A stretch of 64,000 bases of DNA from assembly GCA_000507305.1 (NCBI GenBank), contig DF240797.1, positions 1 to 64,000 on the forward strand. The letters run 5' to 3'. Source of the stretch: Breviolum minutum Mf 1.05b.01 (taxonomy: Eukaryota > Sar > Dinophyceae > Suessiales > Symbiodiniaceae). The translations under genes were made by a program, and so were the position numbers. Within the stretch, counting starts at the first letter, position 1. Each line of letters opens with the position of its first letter. The notes under the pieces are model-generated. The model searched no databases. It was not told the DNA's origin and saw only the letters and a program-made list of their open reading frames with translations. Shown here piece by piece: positions 54,001 through 63,852 of this stretch.

Positions 54001-56994
54001 TCCCCAGGGCTACACCATCCGTCGTGGAAGTGTAGTGGCCACTTCACCCAACGTCAGTCATATGTTGGATGTCGCTTGGATGATGATCCAAAAACATACC
54101 AACAAAATTATAGGAAAACCCATGCAACTAACCCTTCCCCCTTTCCATACTCATGACGCATCCATTAGACTGGTAGATTTACTTACCTGCTAATTTACCA
54201 TACAAATCCACCATCCATGTAGGTAAATTCACCATAAATGGATGGTATGGGATATTACCCCCCTTAATTGAAGGTAAGACCTTGCCTTACAATAGGAACA
54301 TTGATTAAAACCGGTTATTCACCACGAGTCTCGGTCAAGAAGGTCTTACTAAAGCCCTATTTGAGGTACCGTGTTTTTGGTGAGCTGTGGGAGGAAAACG
54401 GTCATGAAAAAATCATGAAAAGGCACAAAGAGGGCAAGTAACAACATACAAGGTGGGCCACCAGCTATAAGTTATAAGTGGAGGGCCTCTATAAATGGCC
54501 TTATAAATGATGAACTGTTTTTTTTTCCCTCTCTAAGTGGAGTTATTTCACCCTACGGGAATCACGGGTGACTGTGGGGCCCACCAACCATAGCAAGAAT
54601 CCACAGGGTTTGCGTCGGTTGCGTCTTTTTTTTGATTGCAGGTTTTAGTACCCTACTCCCGGCTCCCAAATTCATGGCAAATTTCTCTACATTTTGCCTT
54701 AACCCTTAATAGACATCCAGTCATATGATGCCTTACCTCCTCAGGTTTGTTTTTTTTAAGGTATGACAAAGAAACCTCAGGAACTCGGTGTTTTTATTTG
54801 GATGAACCTCGGGCGAACCTAAGGATTGCTACCCCAAGGCAAAGACCTTTGATCCGAAGCGATTCATCAATGGCATCGAGGACACTTGACGGGTGGTGAC
54901 TGTGGAGATTCCCCTGAAGGGATCAGATCCGGACCAAAGAATCAGCCGGGACCCGGACCAATGGGAGGGGTGAATGAACCTGAATTACTACGCAGAATGA
55001 TGTTTTTGGATCCTCCAAATAGCGAGGCTATTGAGGTTCCATGATTCTTAGGGTGCTTGATTTTATACCTTTTCCATTTTTGCATAAATACAACCAGCCT
55101 GAAGACGTTGGGTTGATGAAATTACAAGTGTTTTTTTGTTAAAGTCGGATGATTTAGTCATGTATGGTTATAGAAAGTGGGCCCCTACCAGTTATAAGTG
55201 GAGCTATAACATAGCTATAACCCCCATAAGTCGATCATAAGTAGGGTTCTAATCCCAGTTACCCTTTGAAAAGGCCATTTATAGGGGCCCACCTTACAAC
55301 TATAATCATGCCAATCTCAACTCCTTTAAGTATAGGTTTACACCCTTGTTTCTTTTTTTTGGGCTAGAACCTCCATTACGGGCATGGAAGAGATGTGAAA
55401 TGAACATTTTTTGGGGGGGGAGTTCCTTTTGTGTGATTTTTTAACGGATTCTGCCATAGTAAATCACCATTTCCAACCACCGAACAAGCAAATCTAAGGT
55501 TCTATGATACATGTTGAGGGGGTTTCCAACGCCACTTTTGTTTCTTGAATCAAACCGTTAAAGTGTAGAGTCCCAAAGCTCTAATCAATGGTTGTTTTTG
55601 GTTCCCGTAAAAGGTGGGCTTGGCGGCAAAAAAAAACAATGGCAGGAAAAAATACCGCTTGTATACCACTTATAGTCCTTGCCCTCTGGAAATTTATATG
55701 CTACCGATCCCAACTTTTTATGGGAACCAGAAACAACCATTGATCTAAGTACTGGTTTGGAACTAAAGCTAAACCATTTGATGACAAACCTATTTGTTTC
55801 CGGCCACGGGACTGATGTTCTTCTCACCTGTTCATCCAAGTAGTCTTAAAACAATTGCTTCGAGAAAACAAATTGAGGGGCTCTTAACTTCGCAAATCTT
55901 GGGAATGTTCCTTTCTGCCCACAGAGCCCATTTGAATTTGTTGGAGTTTTTTTTTTTAGCATATAATTCGCGAAAAGTGCTCAACCTTTAACCGGGGGAC
56001 CCCAAGTTTTGCCTAGGTGTTTTTTCCATGAGTCTCCGAGTCTCCCTAAGAATTCTCAACTCTTGATCTTTAAGTCAGGCCGCCCAAAGTGTTTCATGAT
56101 ACTGTTGGTGGTTCACATGGTGAGCACCAGTTGAGAGGTGTGAATATCCTAATACACCCCTGAAGATTAACATGGAAGGAAAAACATCTTCCAAACCTCC
56201 ATTTTTTGGGTTCGATGTTGATTTTTTGGGTGTATCATAAAACCGCAGAATTCTAGAATGCACGGTTTTGCATTGTTTTGCATGTTATGTACAGATGTAA
56301 AATGCATACATACAAAGTGGATCACTACTAGTTATTCATGGAGTTAACGCTTATAAATTTCCTTTCAAATAGGTATATAACTGTTTTTTCCTCCCCTTGA
56401 TAAATGGAGTTATAATCCTACTTATACCCACTTTGTATATATATATATATATTATAGGGATCCAATCACCTCCTGAGAATGGTAATGGAACCCAAAGACT
56501 ATGCGGAGGTGATTGAACATCCCTTGCTCATTATCTGAGAATATGACTGGATGCCTAGGATATATATATATATACACAAAAAATATATGTAAATATATAT
56601 GTATATATTTATTTTTACCTCTATATATATATATATATAAATACAGTAGACAGACTTGTAAACCGCCGGATTTCTTCCCCAAACTGTCTGACCTTGGCAG
56701 GATGAATTCAACTTCATCTCTTTTGGTGGTGGACGAAGGGTCTGCAAGGGACAAGAGTTTGGATATTTACAAGTGCAATGTGTGCCTTGGCAAAAGTTGT
56801 TGTTTTTTGTTGGCCAGTTCTGTTGGATGTTTTTTTCGTTCAGGGCTTCCCTGGGAATGCTTGCTGGCACATATATATATATACATATATATGTCTATAT
56901 TTATATTTATATATATTTTAATCTATATATATATATGCATATTGTTGAGGGGCAACGAAATGGAAGACCACACCTCAAGCCTGCAAAGATGTGA
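45053..56994 (+). CDS. CYP51: CYP51-type cytochrome P450 (sterol 14-demethylase-like), C-terminal half, about ten exons
   Basis: Exons 45053-45134, 46085-46115, 47816-47879, 49658-49713, 51388-51420, 53274-53328, 54008-54070, 54824-54880, 56701-56779 and probably 56951-56994; all phases agree. Order of motifs: DGRPISDEEIVGFLIAAFFG and MHNSAITTSW (I-helix with the His typical of CYP51), LEEQREAD, AAYEKMKK, EVLR (K-helix ExxR), APLFLLMRTVEQDVEFK, GYTIRRGSVVATSPNVSH, KTFDPKRF, and FGGGRRVCKGQEFGYLQ (heme Cys loop). CYP51 removes the 14-methyl group of sterol precursors in the ER. Donors are GT at four junctions but GA (45135, 54881) or GC (51421, 53329) at four others; acceptors are AG|G. The N-terminal half was not found, and the piece between the heme loop and the C-terminus is uncertain. 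MITEs and a LINE fragment fill the introns. Confidence 0.8.
47098..47208. mobile_element. MITE-G copy (CYP51 intron)
   Basis: Family arms CCTAAGAATCC..GGATTGATGGTC.. and complement ..AGGACATACCTGGATTCTTAG. Other copies: 9851-9955, 17702-17950 (two), 19852-19982, 37776-37890, 44890-45012, 48798-48925; partial at 22070-22130, 23000-23065, 38290-38345, 48180-48255. Confidence 0.75.
48030..48150. mobile_element. MITE-K, representative copy
   Basis: Contains GTGATTTTTTACGGATTCTA and ATGGTAAATCACCAT. Related copies: 19690-19800, 31848-32062, 45590-45675, 46250-46335, 55430-55495. Terminal repeats are less clear than in other families. Confidence 0.6.
48719..48796 (+). CDS. Coding-like segment inside a CYP51 intron
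   Basis: AGAAAG|G to ACGAAGAG|GTTGTT, reading EGKEPPNLMKEMKDAAGPKS. CYP51 splices in phase without it, so it is a cassette exon, a captured fragment, or chance. A MITE-G supplies the donor. Confidence 0.4.
50454..51017 (+). mobile_element. LINE-like retroelement fragment
   Basis: Open text in two frames: VKGYLQAASVAWTVDPDDDE, then after a shift LHPAMQEALAELPIGW and DRLLVYVDGSSMGQEVFG. The last resembles the start of the RNase H domain of dinoflagellate LINEs (hxVDGS). The upstream part (SDFSRHNLLLNRSKTAL) may be RT C-terminus. Short, truncated, inside a CYP51 intron. Confidence 0.5.
51877..51920. repeat. (ATG)n(CTG)n microsatellite
   Basis: About ten ATG units followed by five CTG units, in a CYP51 intron. 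Gives poly-Met or poly-Ser frames that I do not treat as genes. Confidence 0.9.
52405..52819. mobile_element. MITE-A split into two halves around a coding-like exon
   Basis: Left half 52405-52465 (CTTTACAAGATGGGCCCC, TTATAAGTAGAG) and right half 52787-52819 (ATTTACAAC, GCCCACCTTG). The 303-bp segment between them is not MITE sequence but reads as an exon. Confidence 0.65.
52479..52781 (+). CDS. Exon enclosed by MITE-A halves, unknown protein
   Basis: AAAACAG|TC to AGACCAG|GTTGCA. Reads KTVMHRAAYRDDKGEIVVFN, RPKTPSWDSFRS and a Lys/Glu-rich helix (KKKITMATAQELEEEAV). High coding quality, 101 codons, no family recognised. It sits in a CYP51 intron, on the same strand. Confidence 0.6.
54296..54441 (+). 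CDS. Coding-like segment inside a CYP51 intron
   Basis: ACAATAG|GA start, 48 codons to TAA 54439-54441: TLIKTGYSPRVSVKKVLLKP then FGELWEENGHEKIMKRHKEG. Basic, reminiscent of a ribosomal or RNA-binding tail, but not identified. A MITE-A begins 6 bp later. Confidence 0.5.
55794..55991 (+). CDS. Weak coding candidate inside a CYP51 intron
   Basis: Open frame with SLKTIASRKQIEGLLTSQIL and SAHRAHLNLLEFF, ending TAA-like stop at about 55,991. No clear splice sites. Confidence 0.3.
   Translation: MFPATGLMFFSPVHPSSLKTIASRKQIEGLLTSQILGMFLSAHRAHLNLLEFFFLAYNSRKVLNL
56560..56940. repeat. AT-rich simple repeats flanking the heme exon
   Basis: TATATA/TTTATA runs at about 56560-56640 and 56868-56940, on both sides of the CYP51 heme exon. 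They create false Ile/Tyr-rich frames. Confidence 0.8.
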
Positions 56995-57055
56995 TCATCC
57001 TGGTGGTTACTGGCAGGGGTGGACATAATATCTCAACATTTACAGTACGTACCAT

Positions 57056-57105
57056 GAAGAGTCCGAGCAGTGGACATAGTGAAGAGTCCGAGCAGTGGAC
57101 ATAGT
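57056..57105. repeat. 25-bp tandem duplication
   Basis: Two exact copies of GAAGAGTCCGAGCAGTGGAC plus ATAGT, directly after the CYP51 end. No function inferred. Confidence 0.9.
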
Positions 57106-57452
57106 CAACCTTAGTTATCTATACTTCAGAACTTCATATTTATTAAGAAGGCAAGAGGTTCTGCAAACCTTCTAGTTGTCGAAGCAGGGTCAGCGGAGAA
57201 GAGATTATTTTTGTTTTATTTGACTAGTTGTTTAATGATTATAACTTAAACCGACAAGATGATAACAAGGGATTTAATGGAATGCAACAATTGTCTTGGT
57301 GAAAATCTCTCCCTATACCAGGTTCTTCCCAGTGACGATTTTGGGTGTTTTAAGTGACCCTTTCACGGGTTAAGTGACCTCCATTTGGGTGATCAAAAGG
57401 TCACTTGGAAGAAGCTGGTAAAAGGAAACATCACATCTTCCAACACAATTAG

Positions 57453-57599
57453 TATGTGAAGCTGACACCTGAACATCATACTCATCGAGAATCCAAGGCT
57501 TTGTCGCACATGTTACTGGGTCTGCAGGGAGTTTGTGTGTTTGAGTCTAAATATGGGATGGCACAGGATAAGGGTTCCCCAAGAATCTACCTTGGTATG
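57453..57599 (+). CDS. Host exon, unknown protein
   Basis: CAATTAG|TAT to CTTGGTATG|GTATTT, 49 codons in phase 0: YVKLTPEHHTHRESKALSHM, LLGLQGVCVFESKYGMAQD, GSPRIYLGM. Good coding quality, no family recognised. Between it and the copia element only a MITE-D (57777-57868) is seen. Confidence 0.55.
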
Positions 57600-58009
57600 G
57601 TATTTTTTGGGCGGATTTTGTTCCTTTTTTGAGTGCATGTCGTTTGGGTTGGTAGCTCCCTAGTGACCTCCGAACGTTGGACCCCACGAGGTGAAAAAAT
57701 TCGCCGAAACTATCCGGATCGACCAAGTTTGGAGGGGAAACGCCAAAGGGGGAGCTGTTCAACTTCAGTTGTTTTCTAGGTGGTGGTTTCAAATATCTTT
57801 TATTTTCACCCCTATTTGGGGAAGATTCCCAATTTGACTAATATTTTTCAAAGGGGTTGAAATCACCTGTTAACACCTCCAAGAGAAAACACATGTACAG
57901 GTTGGTTTCATGGAAAGCCACTTTCAAACCAAGCCCGTGGACAGGGCAGGAGTATAAGGAAAAAGTAGTGGTGGGAGCGACGGGACCGGGTGGACTTGGG
58001 GAGCTCTAG

Positions 58010-58025
58010 GTTATGAGCCCAAACC
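58010..58025 (+). other. Primer-binding site, half initiator-tRNA-Met type
   Basis: GGTTATGAGCCCAAACC matches, with few changes, the complement of the anticodon stem-loop of initiator tRNA-Met (CAT anticodon). Drosophila copia and yeast Ty5 prime from a tRNA-Met cut in that stem; their site reads GGTTATGGGCCCAG. Lies 14 bp before the gag ATG. Confidence 0.6.
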
Positions 58026-58038
58026 CTTTCCACTAGCC

Positions 58039-60467
58039 ATGGATTTGACGATGTTGAGGAGGAGATTCAATCTTCAGGGCCCGGATAGTTCTGGGGGAGT
58101 CACCACCTCAAGGATAGCTGTTGAAGAAGGGACAGCTGTTTTGGGAACACCAGCAATCGAAGATGGTAGAGTGGTAGAGGATCGACTGATTCTACCCCAA
58201 ATTGATGATGGAGTAGACCCAAACCAACCACCAGAGGAAGTTAGGGACGTGATGACACGTGATAGCCCTGAAAAGAGTCTGGTTCCAGTTGGGGTTGTTG
58301 AGAAGGAATCTCAACTTAGGACACCCGAGCAGTTTTCCATGGCCACCCCAGATCCATCCCAGGGAGGTAAGGAACGGGGAGACTTGGGAGGGCTTGGCAT
58401 AGAGAGAGGGGGTGGGATGTGGTCAGGAGGGCCACAAGGAGACCCAGCTTCACTAGGGCCAGTCTTAGACCCACAGTCTGTAAGAGCTCTGGAGGACCTG
58501 CAGAGAGGATCACCCCTGATCTACACCAACCGAAGCCAGGGTCAGATCCTAGAGAGAATGAGACCTGACTTCTTGAGAGCAGAGGAGGTTAGAAGGCAGG
58601 ATGAGACAGTGATGAAGATGGAAGAGCTAGAGAGAGAGAATCTAGCATTGAGAAGAATGATGGGAGACTTCAGACAGATGGCAAATGAACATCAAGAGAT
58701 GAAGAAGATCATGATAGACATGATGAGGAATGAAAAGAATGGAGGAGAGACCGAGAAGGAAGAGCGTCAGAAGATCCCGACGAGGAATGAGGAGATGCCT
58801 AACCAGCTCAATCAAGACACCCAGTGAGAAGGATGTCTACCGTACCCCGGAAAACCGACCAGCCAGAGAGGATCCGAATGAGCCAGCCAAGACGACTGAA
58901 CCTCAAGCAGGCACGAGGATCCCAGAAGGAGGAACCGTCCAAGTGATGCTTGCATTGATGCAAGGCATGCAGGACATCCAGAGGAAGTTGGTAGAGAAAG
59001 AAGGAAGGACTGAGGAGCCTGGCATCCATGGAGGAATAGAGTTCGTGAGAGGACAACACGAACTTCCAAAGCTCCCAGAATGGAGTGCCAGTTCAGCCCC
59101 TATCGACCTGAATGATTGGTTGCATTGAACCAATCATGGCTGATTTGACTGCCAGTAGCCAAGAGTGGTGGGAGACTCTGCTTTCTGAGGCAAGGAAGTG
59201 GTATGACAGCCACATGAAGAGAACTCCATTGGAGAGGCTGACGCACCATCCAACGCCCAGTGAAGAGCTGACACTGAAGAAGTGGAGCAGGCTGGAAAGA
59301 CGAGCGGCTACAATGTTGCTCATGGGAATCCCGGAATCACAGCGGGAAGAGCTGATATCTACGAAGCAGGTGACGGCGATGGGCATCATTTGCCGGTTGT
59401 TCACCATATACCAACCAGGCGGACTAGCGGAGAAGGAGGTGATCCTGAAGGCGTTGGAAGTTCCGCAGGAGGCCAACAACTTAACAGAAGCAGTGGGCTA
59501 CATCCGGAAATGGATGAGATGGAGGTCACGTGCAAAGGAGTTGGGGGTGAGTGAGCCGGACGCTTCAATCCTACTACGTGGTTTGGGAAGAATAATCCGG
59601 AAGCCTCTTGAAGCCCATCGAGAGCTGAACTTCAGGATCAACCTGACGAGGAGCATGCTTCAGGTAGATTCCACTCCGGATGCCCACAACGTCCACCAGT
59701 TTGCAACCCACTTGTTGGCAGAGATGGAGTTGATTGCCCATGCAGAAGGAGGAAGAAAGATCCAGCCGAAGGAAGTACTCAAGCCTAATGAAGTGAGGAT
59801 GAAGAGGTTTGAGAAAGAAGGAGAAGAGAAGACGTGGAAGAAGGACCAGAGAGAACAGCCATGTCGGTTCTTCAACACCGATGCTGGGTGCAGGAAAGGA
59901 AAGGAGTGCAAATGGCTTCATCAAGTGGAAGAAGGCAAGAGGAGATGTTGGACATGTGGGGCTGCTGTAGATCACTTCTCACAAGCGTGTCCTAGAGCCA
60001 AGGAGAGAGGAGCTGACAACAAGAAGGGAGGAGGAAAAGGAGAAGCTAAAGGAGTGCAGAGGATGGAAGCTGAAAGCCCACCAAAGACTGGGGGAGGTGA
60101 GATACCCCAGAAGGATGGTGAGGTTGGTAGCCAAAGTGAGGAGTCCGGTGAAGTGATGAAAGGCTTGTTGGAAGAGGCCAATCGCATGCTGAAGAACATC
60201 AGTGACAACAAGAGTGAGAAAGGCGAGGAGGGAGATGATCGAGAAGGGAAGTTGAGGAGGTTGCAGAGACAGCTGGATGACCTCAAAGCCCTTCGAGTCT
60301 TCAGGATTGCCAGCATTGGAGAATCAGGAGGACATGACACATGCGCTTCGAGGAAGAAAGCCCGGAGAAAGACTCAGCCAGTTGCCGGAAGTTCGAGTAC
60401 ATCTGGCATGTGGCAGGGAAACACTTCTTCGAATGACTGCTGGAGGAACTATGGTGGCTGCATCTGA
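58039..60467 (+). pseudogene. Copia gag, frameshifted, with CCCH and CCHC-like zinc fingers
   Basis: Starts ATG 58039 (MDLTMLRRRFNLQGPDSSGG); coiled coil ELERENLALRRMMGDFRQM near residue 200. Frame changes near 58,780 and 59,110. Next part holds EWWETLLSEARKWYDSHMK and IYQPGGLAEKEVILKALEV, like retrotransposon gag helices. Then CRFFNTDAGCRKGKECKWLH (C-x8-C-x5-C-x3-H, about 59,862 on) and CWTCGAAVDHFSQAC (zinc-knuckle variant). Capsid assembly and RNA packaging are the family roles. The CCCH plus CCHC pairing is typical of dinoflagellate copia elements as I know them. Confidence 0.75.
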
Positions 60468-61240
60468 GAACGTGGAGCCGATAGTCCCTTTGGGAAGATT
60501 GGTGAGGAAGATTGGATGTAAGGTGGGCTGGAATGATGATGGGTTGGTGTTGGTTCACCCTCGACGTGGTAAGCTCAAGGGAAGTGAAGATCCCAAAGAC
60601 AGAGGTGATGGAGGCGAAGTGGATAGAAGACTTGGTCGAGGCTCACCCTGTTCTGAGGACTTTGCCATCGGAAGTGAAGACGGCTTTGAAGGTGAATCCG
60701 GCGATTGACCTTCGTGGACTGCCCCAGATCAACAGGAGGAGGAGAAAGAGGATAATGCGTGAAGGAGCATTGATCCACCTGTATGCTGGGGAGAACGAGG
60801 GTTACACGTTGTCGAGAGCGATGAAGGAGATTGGGGCTGACAGGTCGACGTTGGTTGAGATAGACCTTTGTCGAGGAGAAGGCCACGACATGATGATGGA
60901 TCAACCCTATGCTTCGTTGCTGAGGCTTACCCTCGACGGAAAGTTGAGGAGCGTAGTTGGAGGGCCTAATTGCTGAACGAGGTCGGTTCTTAGGCATTAC
61001 CCCTTGGAGGATGTAGAAGGAGGAGGCCCGAGACCATTGAGGACTTGGGGGAAAGGAGAATTTGGAAAGGAGAATTTGACCAAGGCAGAGTCTCACATGG
61101 TGTGGGAGGACGACGTGCTGCTTTGGCGAATGGTGATGCTCTACATCATTGCCGAGGAAGTCAACAAGCTGGAGGAGGAGAAAAAGAAGATTGGATTCGG
61201 CATTGAACAGGAAGACTTCTCAGTGGGGGAGCATGCATGA
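60277..61240 (+). pseudogene. Copia protease remnant and linker domain
   Basis: Around 60,315-60,350 the expected protease signature (DSGATHALR-like) is degraded: one frame keeps THALR, another shows ESGG, so the catalytic Asp is lost or the frame broken. Downstream HLYAGENEGYTLSRAMKEIG and RGEGHDMMMDQPYASLLR belong to a conserved copia linker of dinoflagellates. It is cut by TGA 60974-60976, then resumes in the same frame as TRSVLRHYPLEDVEGGGPRP and EDDVLLWRMVMLYIIAEEV. Confidence 0.65.
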
Positions 61241-62925
61241 AGAGGATGTATGGGCTAGAGGAGATCACCTTCAACCAGGGTGATTTCGGAGGAGAAGCTA
61301 TCAAACCCACGACTTGGGGAGGAAACCTTTCCATTGAGGTTCCAAAGAAGAAGAATGAGGCAGCGAAGAGCAGGAGTGAGAACAGGATCAAGGACTCTAA
61401 GTCCCTTGCAAGATGGGCTCCAGGACTCATGAGGGAGGTGGCGAGGTCACTTCAACAACAGATCCTGGGGGAGAGGATTAGAATCACCAAGCTGTCCTGG
61501 AGGGAACACATCCAGCATGGCCACATTCCATTCAGAAAAGATTGCAGGATCTGCCAGGAGGCCAGTGCTAAGGCTGCACCGCATCGAAGGGTGGTGGGGG
61601 TTGGCATTGGGAAGGCACGGGCAGGTGTACTGTCAGTAGACACCTCAGGACCCCTGGTCAAAGGGAAGGACGTGGACGGAGGAGTGGCACGATTCATGCT
61701 GGTTGGGGCTTTCACATGGATAGTTCCAAAGGATTCGAAGTTAGAAGAAGGGATACCGGAAGAGGTGAGGGAAAAGACAGAAGACATTGACCTGGTGGAG
61801 GATTCCCAGGAATATGTCCTAGAAGACCCCGCTGAGCAGGAAGAGAAGGACGATGAAGAAGCCAGACAAGGGAAGAGAAAGAGAGGACGACCCAGAAAGA
61901 TTGAGATTAGAGAGGATGATGAGCAGATGGAAGAGGAAGAGATTAAGAAGGCTCAAGAAGAAGAAGCTGAGGAAGAGGAAAAGCCGCCTGATGACTTTGA
62001 GGTGAGGACGTATCGGATGGTAATCCCGATGACGACAAAGGGTGGCGAAGAAGTGCTGCGAGGGGTGGCAGAGATGGTTACTCGATTGGCTTTGGAGGGC
62101 TTTGTAGTGAGGCAGCTTCATTCAGACCATGGAGGAGAGTTCACCACGAAGTCTTTGGCTAGATGGACGATGCAGCGAGGAATTGCAAGGACCTTTACCG
62201 GGGTCAGTGATCCACAATCCAATGGAAGAGTCGAGAATTCGGTTCAGGTGGTGAAGTCCTACGTGAGGAGGACGATAGTGCAGGCTGGCCTGAAGGCGAT
62301 AGACTGGCCATTGGCGACGAGGTACGTCAATGAGCTGATGAGGTTTGCACGTTTGGGATTGAAGAAAACATTCCCACCGTTCTGGGCAGAAGTGTTGGTC
62401 AAGAAGAGGAGATGGGATGCTCAGCAGATGGAGCCGACGATGGAGAAGGTTCGGTACATAGCTCCAAGCCCTTGGAACTATGGACATTGGGTTCAAAAAG
62501 AGGATGGTAGCTTCATCGTCACCAGATTCTGCATCGCCAGCACCGTGACCCCAGTGACAGACGAGGCATGGATAGCTCTGGAAAGGCAAGGGAGAGACCC
62601 GTTAGAAGTCAGAAGGAGGATCCGTGGAAAGACTACGGTGAGGATGATGATGGCGAAAGATGAGGATGAAGAAGAGTCCGAAGAAGAAAGACCCGTCAAA
62701 GCGAGGATAGCTACCCTTTTTGCTGAGGAGATGGGAGCTATGGCAGGAGAAGAAGACGAGAGACATTGGAGGGTCACCATGGAGATGGTGACGAGATTGA
62801 GGAAGATGAGCCAGGAGAGTGAGGAGGATGAGGTACTTCTCAGACCAGGGTGGTGGGGATGGCCGAGGTTCTTGCCAACCGTGAGGAGTGGAAGGAGGCG
62901 ATATCAGCTGAACTGGACTCATTGA
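61237..62925 (+). CDS. Copia integrase
   Basis: Long open frame. An HHCC-like zinc module (EHIQHGHIPFRKDCRICQEA), then the DDE core: LSVDTSG (first Asp, about 61,630), LHSDHGGEF (second Asp, about 62,116) and NGRVENSVQVVK (Glu, about 62,224). An acidic, low-complexity insert (EEEEIKKAQEEEAEEEE) separates the first two Asp residues. Catalytic residues are intact. Family role: inserts element cDNA into DNA. Confidence 0.8.
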   Translation: MKRMYGLEEITFNQGDFGGEAIKPTTWGGNLSIEVPKKKNEAAKSRSENRIKDSKSLARWAPGLMREVARSLQQQILGERIRITKLSWREHIQHGHIPFRKDCRICQEASAKAAPHRRVVGVGIGKARAGVLSVDTSGPLVKGKDVDGGVARFMLVGAFTWIVPKDSKLEEGIPEEVREKTEDIDLVEDSQEYVLEDPAEQEEKDDEEARQGKRKRGRPRKIEIREDDEQMEEEEIKKAQEEEAEEEEKPPDDFEVRTYRMVIPMTTKGGEEVLRGVAEMVTRLALEGFVVRQLHSDHGGEFTTKSLARWTMQRGIARTFTGVSDPQSNGRVENSVQVVKSYVRRTIVQAGLKAIDWPLATRYVNELMRFARLGLKKTFPPFWAEVLVKKRRWDAQQMEPTMEKVRYIAPSPWNYGHWVQKEDGSFIVTRFCIASTVTPVTDEAWIALERQGRDPLEVRRRIRGKTTVRMMMAKDEDEEESEEERPVKARIATLFAEEMGAMAGEEDERHWRVTMEMVTRLRKMSQESEEDEVLLRPGWWGWPRFLPTVRSGRRRYQLNWTH

Positions 62926-63852
62926 TCAGGGATAAGGAGGCTTTGAGACCACTAAGAGGAAAGGAGAAAGAGGACTTCTTCAACCAAGCTGCCAAGGGAG
63001 ATCCATAGAGGTGGTACCAGGGAAGTTGGTACCGACCATCAAGCCGGGGCCGGGGAAGGGAAAGAAGAAAGCTCGGGTGGTGGCATGCGGTAACTTCACC
63101 AACAAGGATGCTCAGGAGGAGTTGTACGCTAGCACCGGAGATGCCGTAGTGCTCCGGATTATGATAGGCAGCGGAGAATGGTTGGAAGGGGATGTCCTTG
63201 GACGGCCTTTCTGAACACTCCATGGGATGACATGGGAGTTTTGGTTCGCCCTCCACATATACTCCTGAGGATGGGGTTGGTGCAGGAGGATACCTTATGG
63301 CTGCCCACCAAGGCACTTTATGGATTCAGGAAATCACCCCGACTTTGGGGAAACCACCGGGATGAAACGATGAGGAGGATGAGGATTTCGGCTGGGAAAA
63401 GGAGGTACAAGATGATCCAGTTCCAAGCCGAACCAAACCTTTGGAAGATTGTGGATGAGAAGGATGAGATGAGCGAAGAGGAGACGGTGATCAAAGCTGT
63501 CATGGTCTACGTCGATGATGTCTTCTCGGTCGGGCAGGAGGACATCTTGAGAGGACTGATTCAGGAGGTCCAGAGAGAATGGAAGACGAGTGAGCCTGCG
63601 TGGGTGTCGAAGGAACCGGTGAGATTTCTTGGAATGGAGATCCAAGAGATCAAAGAAGAGAACCAAGAAGGATGGATCGCCACCCAGACCAACTACACCC
63701 GAGACCTACTGAGGAGGAACCTTGGACCGGAGGAGGGTTCATGGAAGAAGAGGAAGATTCCAATGGCTAAGGATGCCATGCCAGAGGTGGAGGAGGATCC
63801 CACCAAAGACCAGATCAAAGAAGCCCAACGTGTGACCGGCGAGTTGATCTGA
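62859..63852 (+). pseudogene. Copia reverse transcriptase (RVT_2), frameshifted
   Basis: Begins MAEVLANREEWKEAISAELD (the W-Ai-Eld start of copia RT), breaks at a stop near 63,008, resumes KARVVACGNFTNKD, changes frame near 63,205 to AFLNTPWDDMGVLVRPP, and has the catalytic MVYVDDVFSVGQ (YVDD at 63,508-63,519). After 63,852 another break leads to FVISKMASQVLKSP, the start of RNase H, cut by the window end. Confidence 0.8.

Noticed and set aside
53945-54193. ORF of 82 codons as a separate small gene
   Set aside because: Its conserved core is the CYP51 exon at 54008-54070; the rest is intron and MITE-E.
56513-57028. ORF of 171 codons rich in Ile and Tyr
   Set aside because: Largely translated TATATA repeats, in a different frame from the CYP51 heme exon it overlaps.
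57869-58009. Firm annotation of a 5' LTR
   Set aside because: It starts TGTTAAC and precedes a primer site, but no second copy lies in the window to define it.
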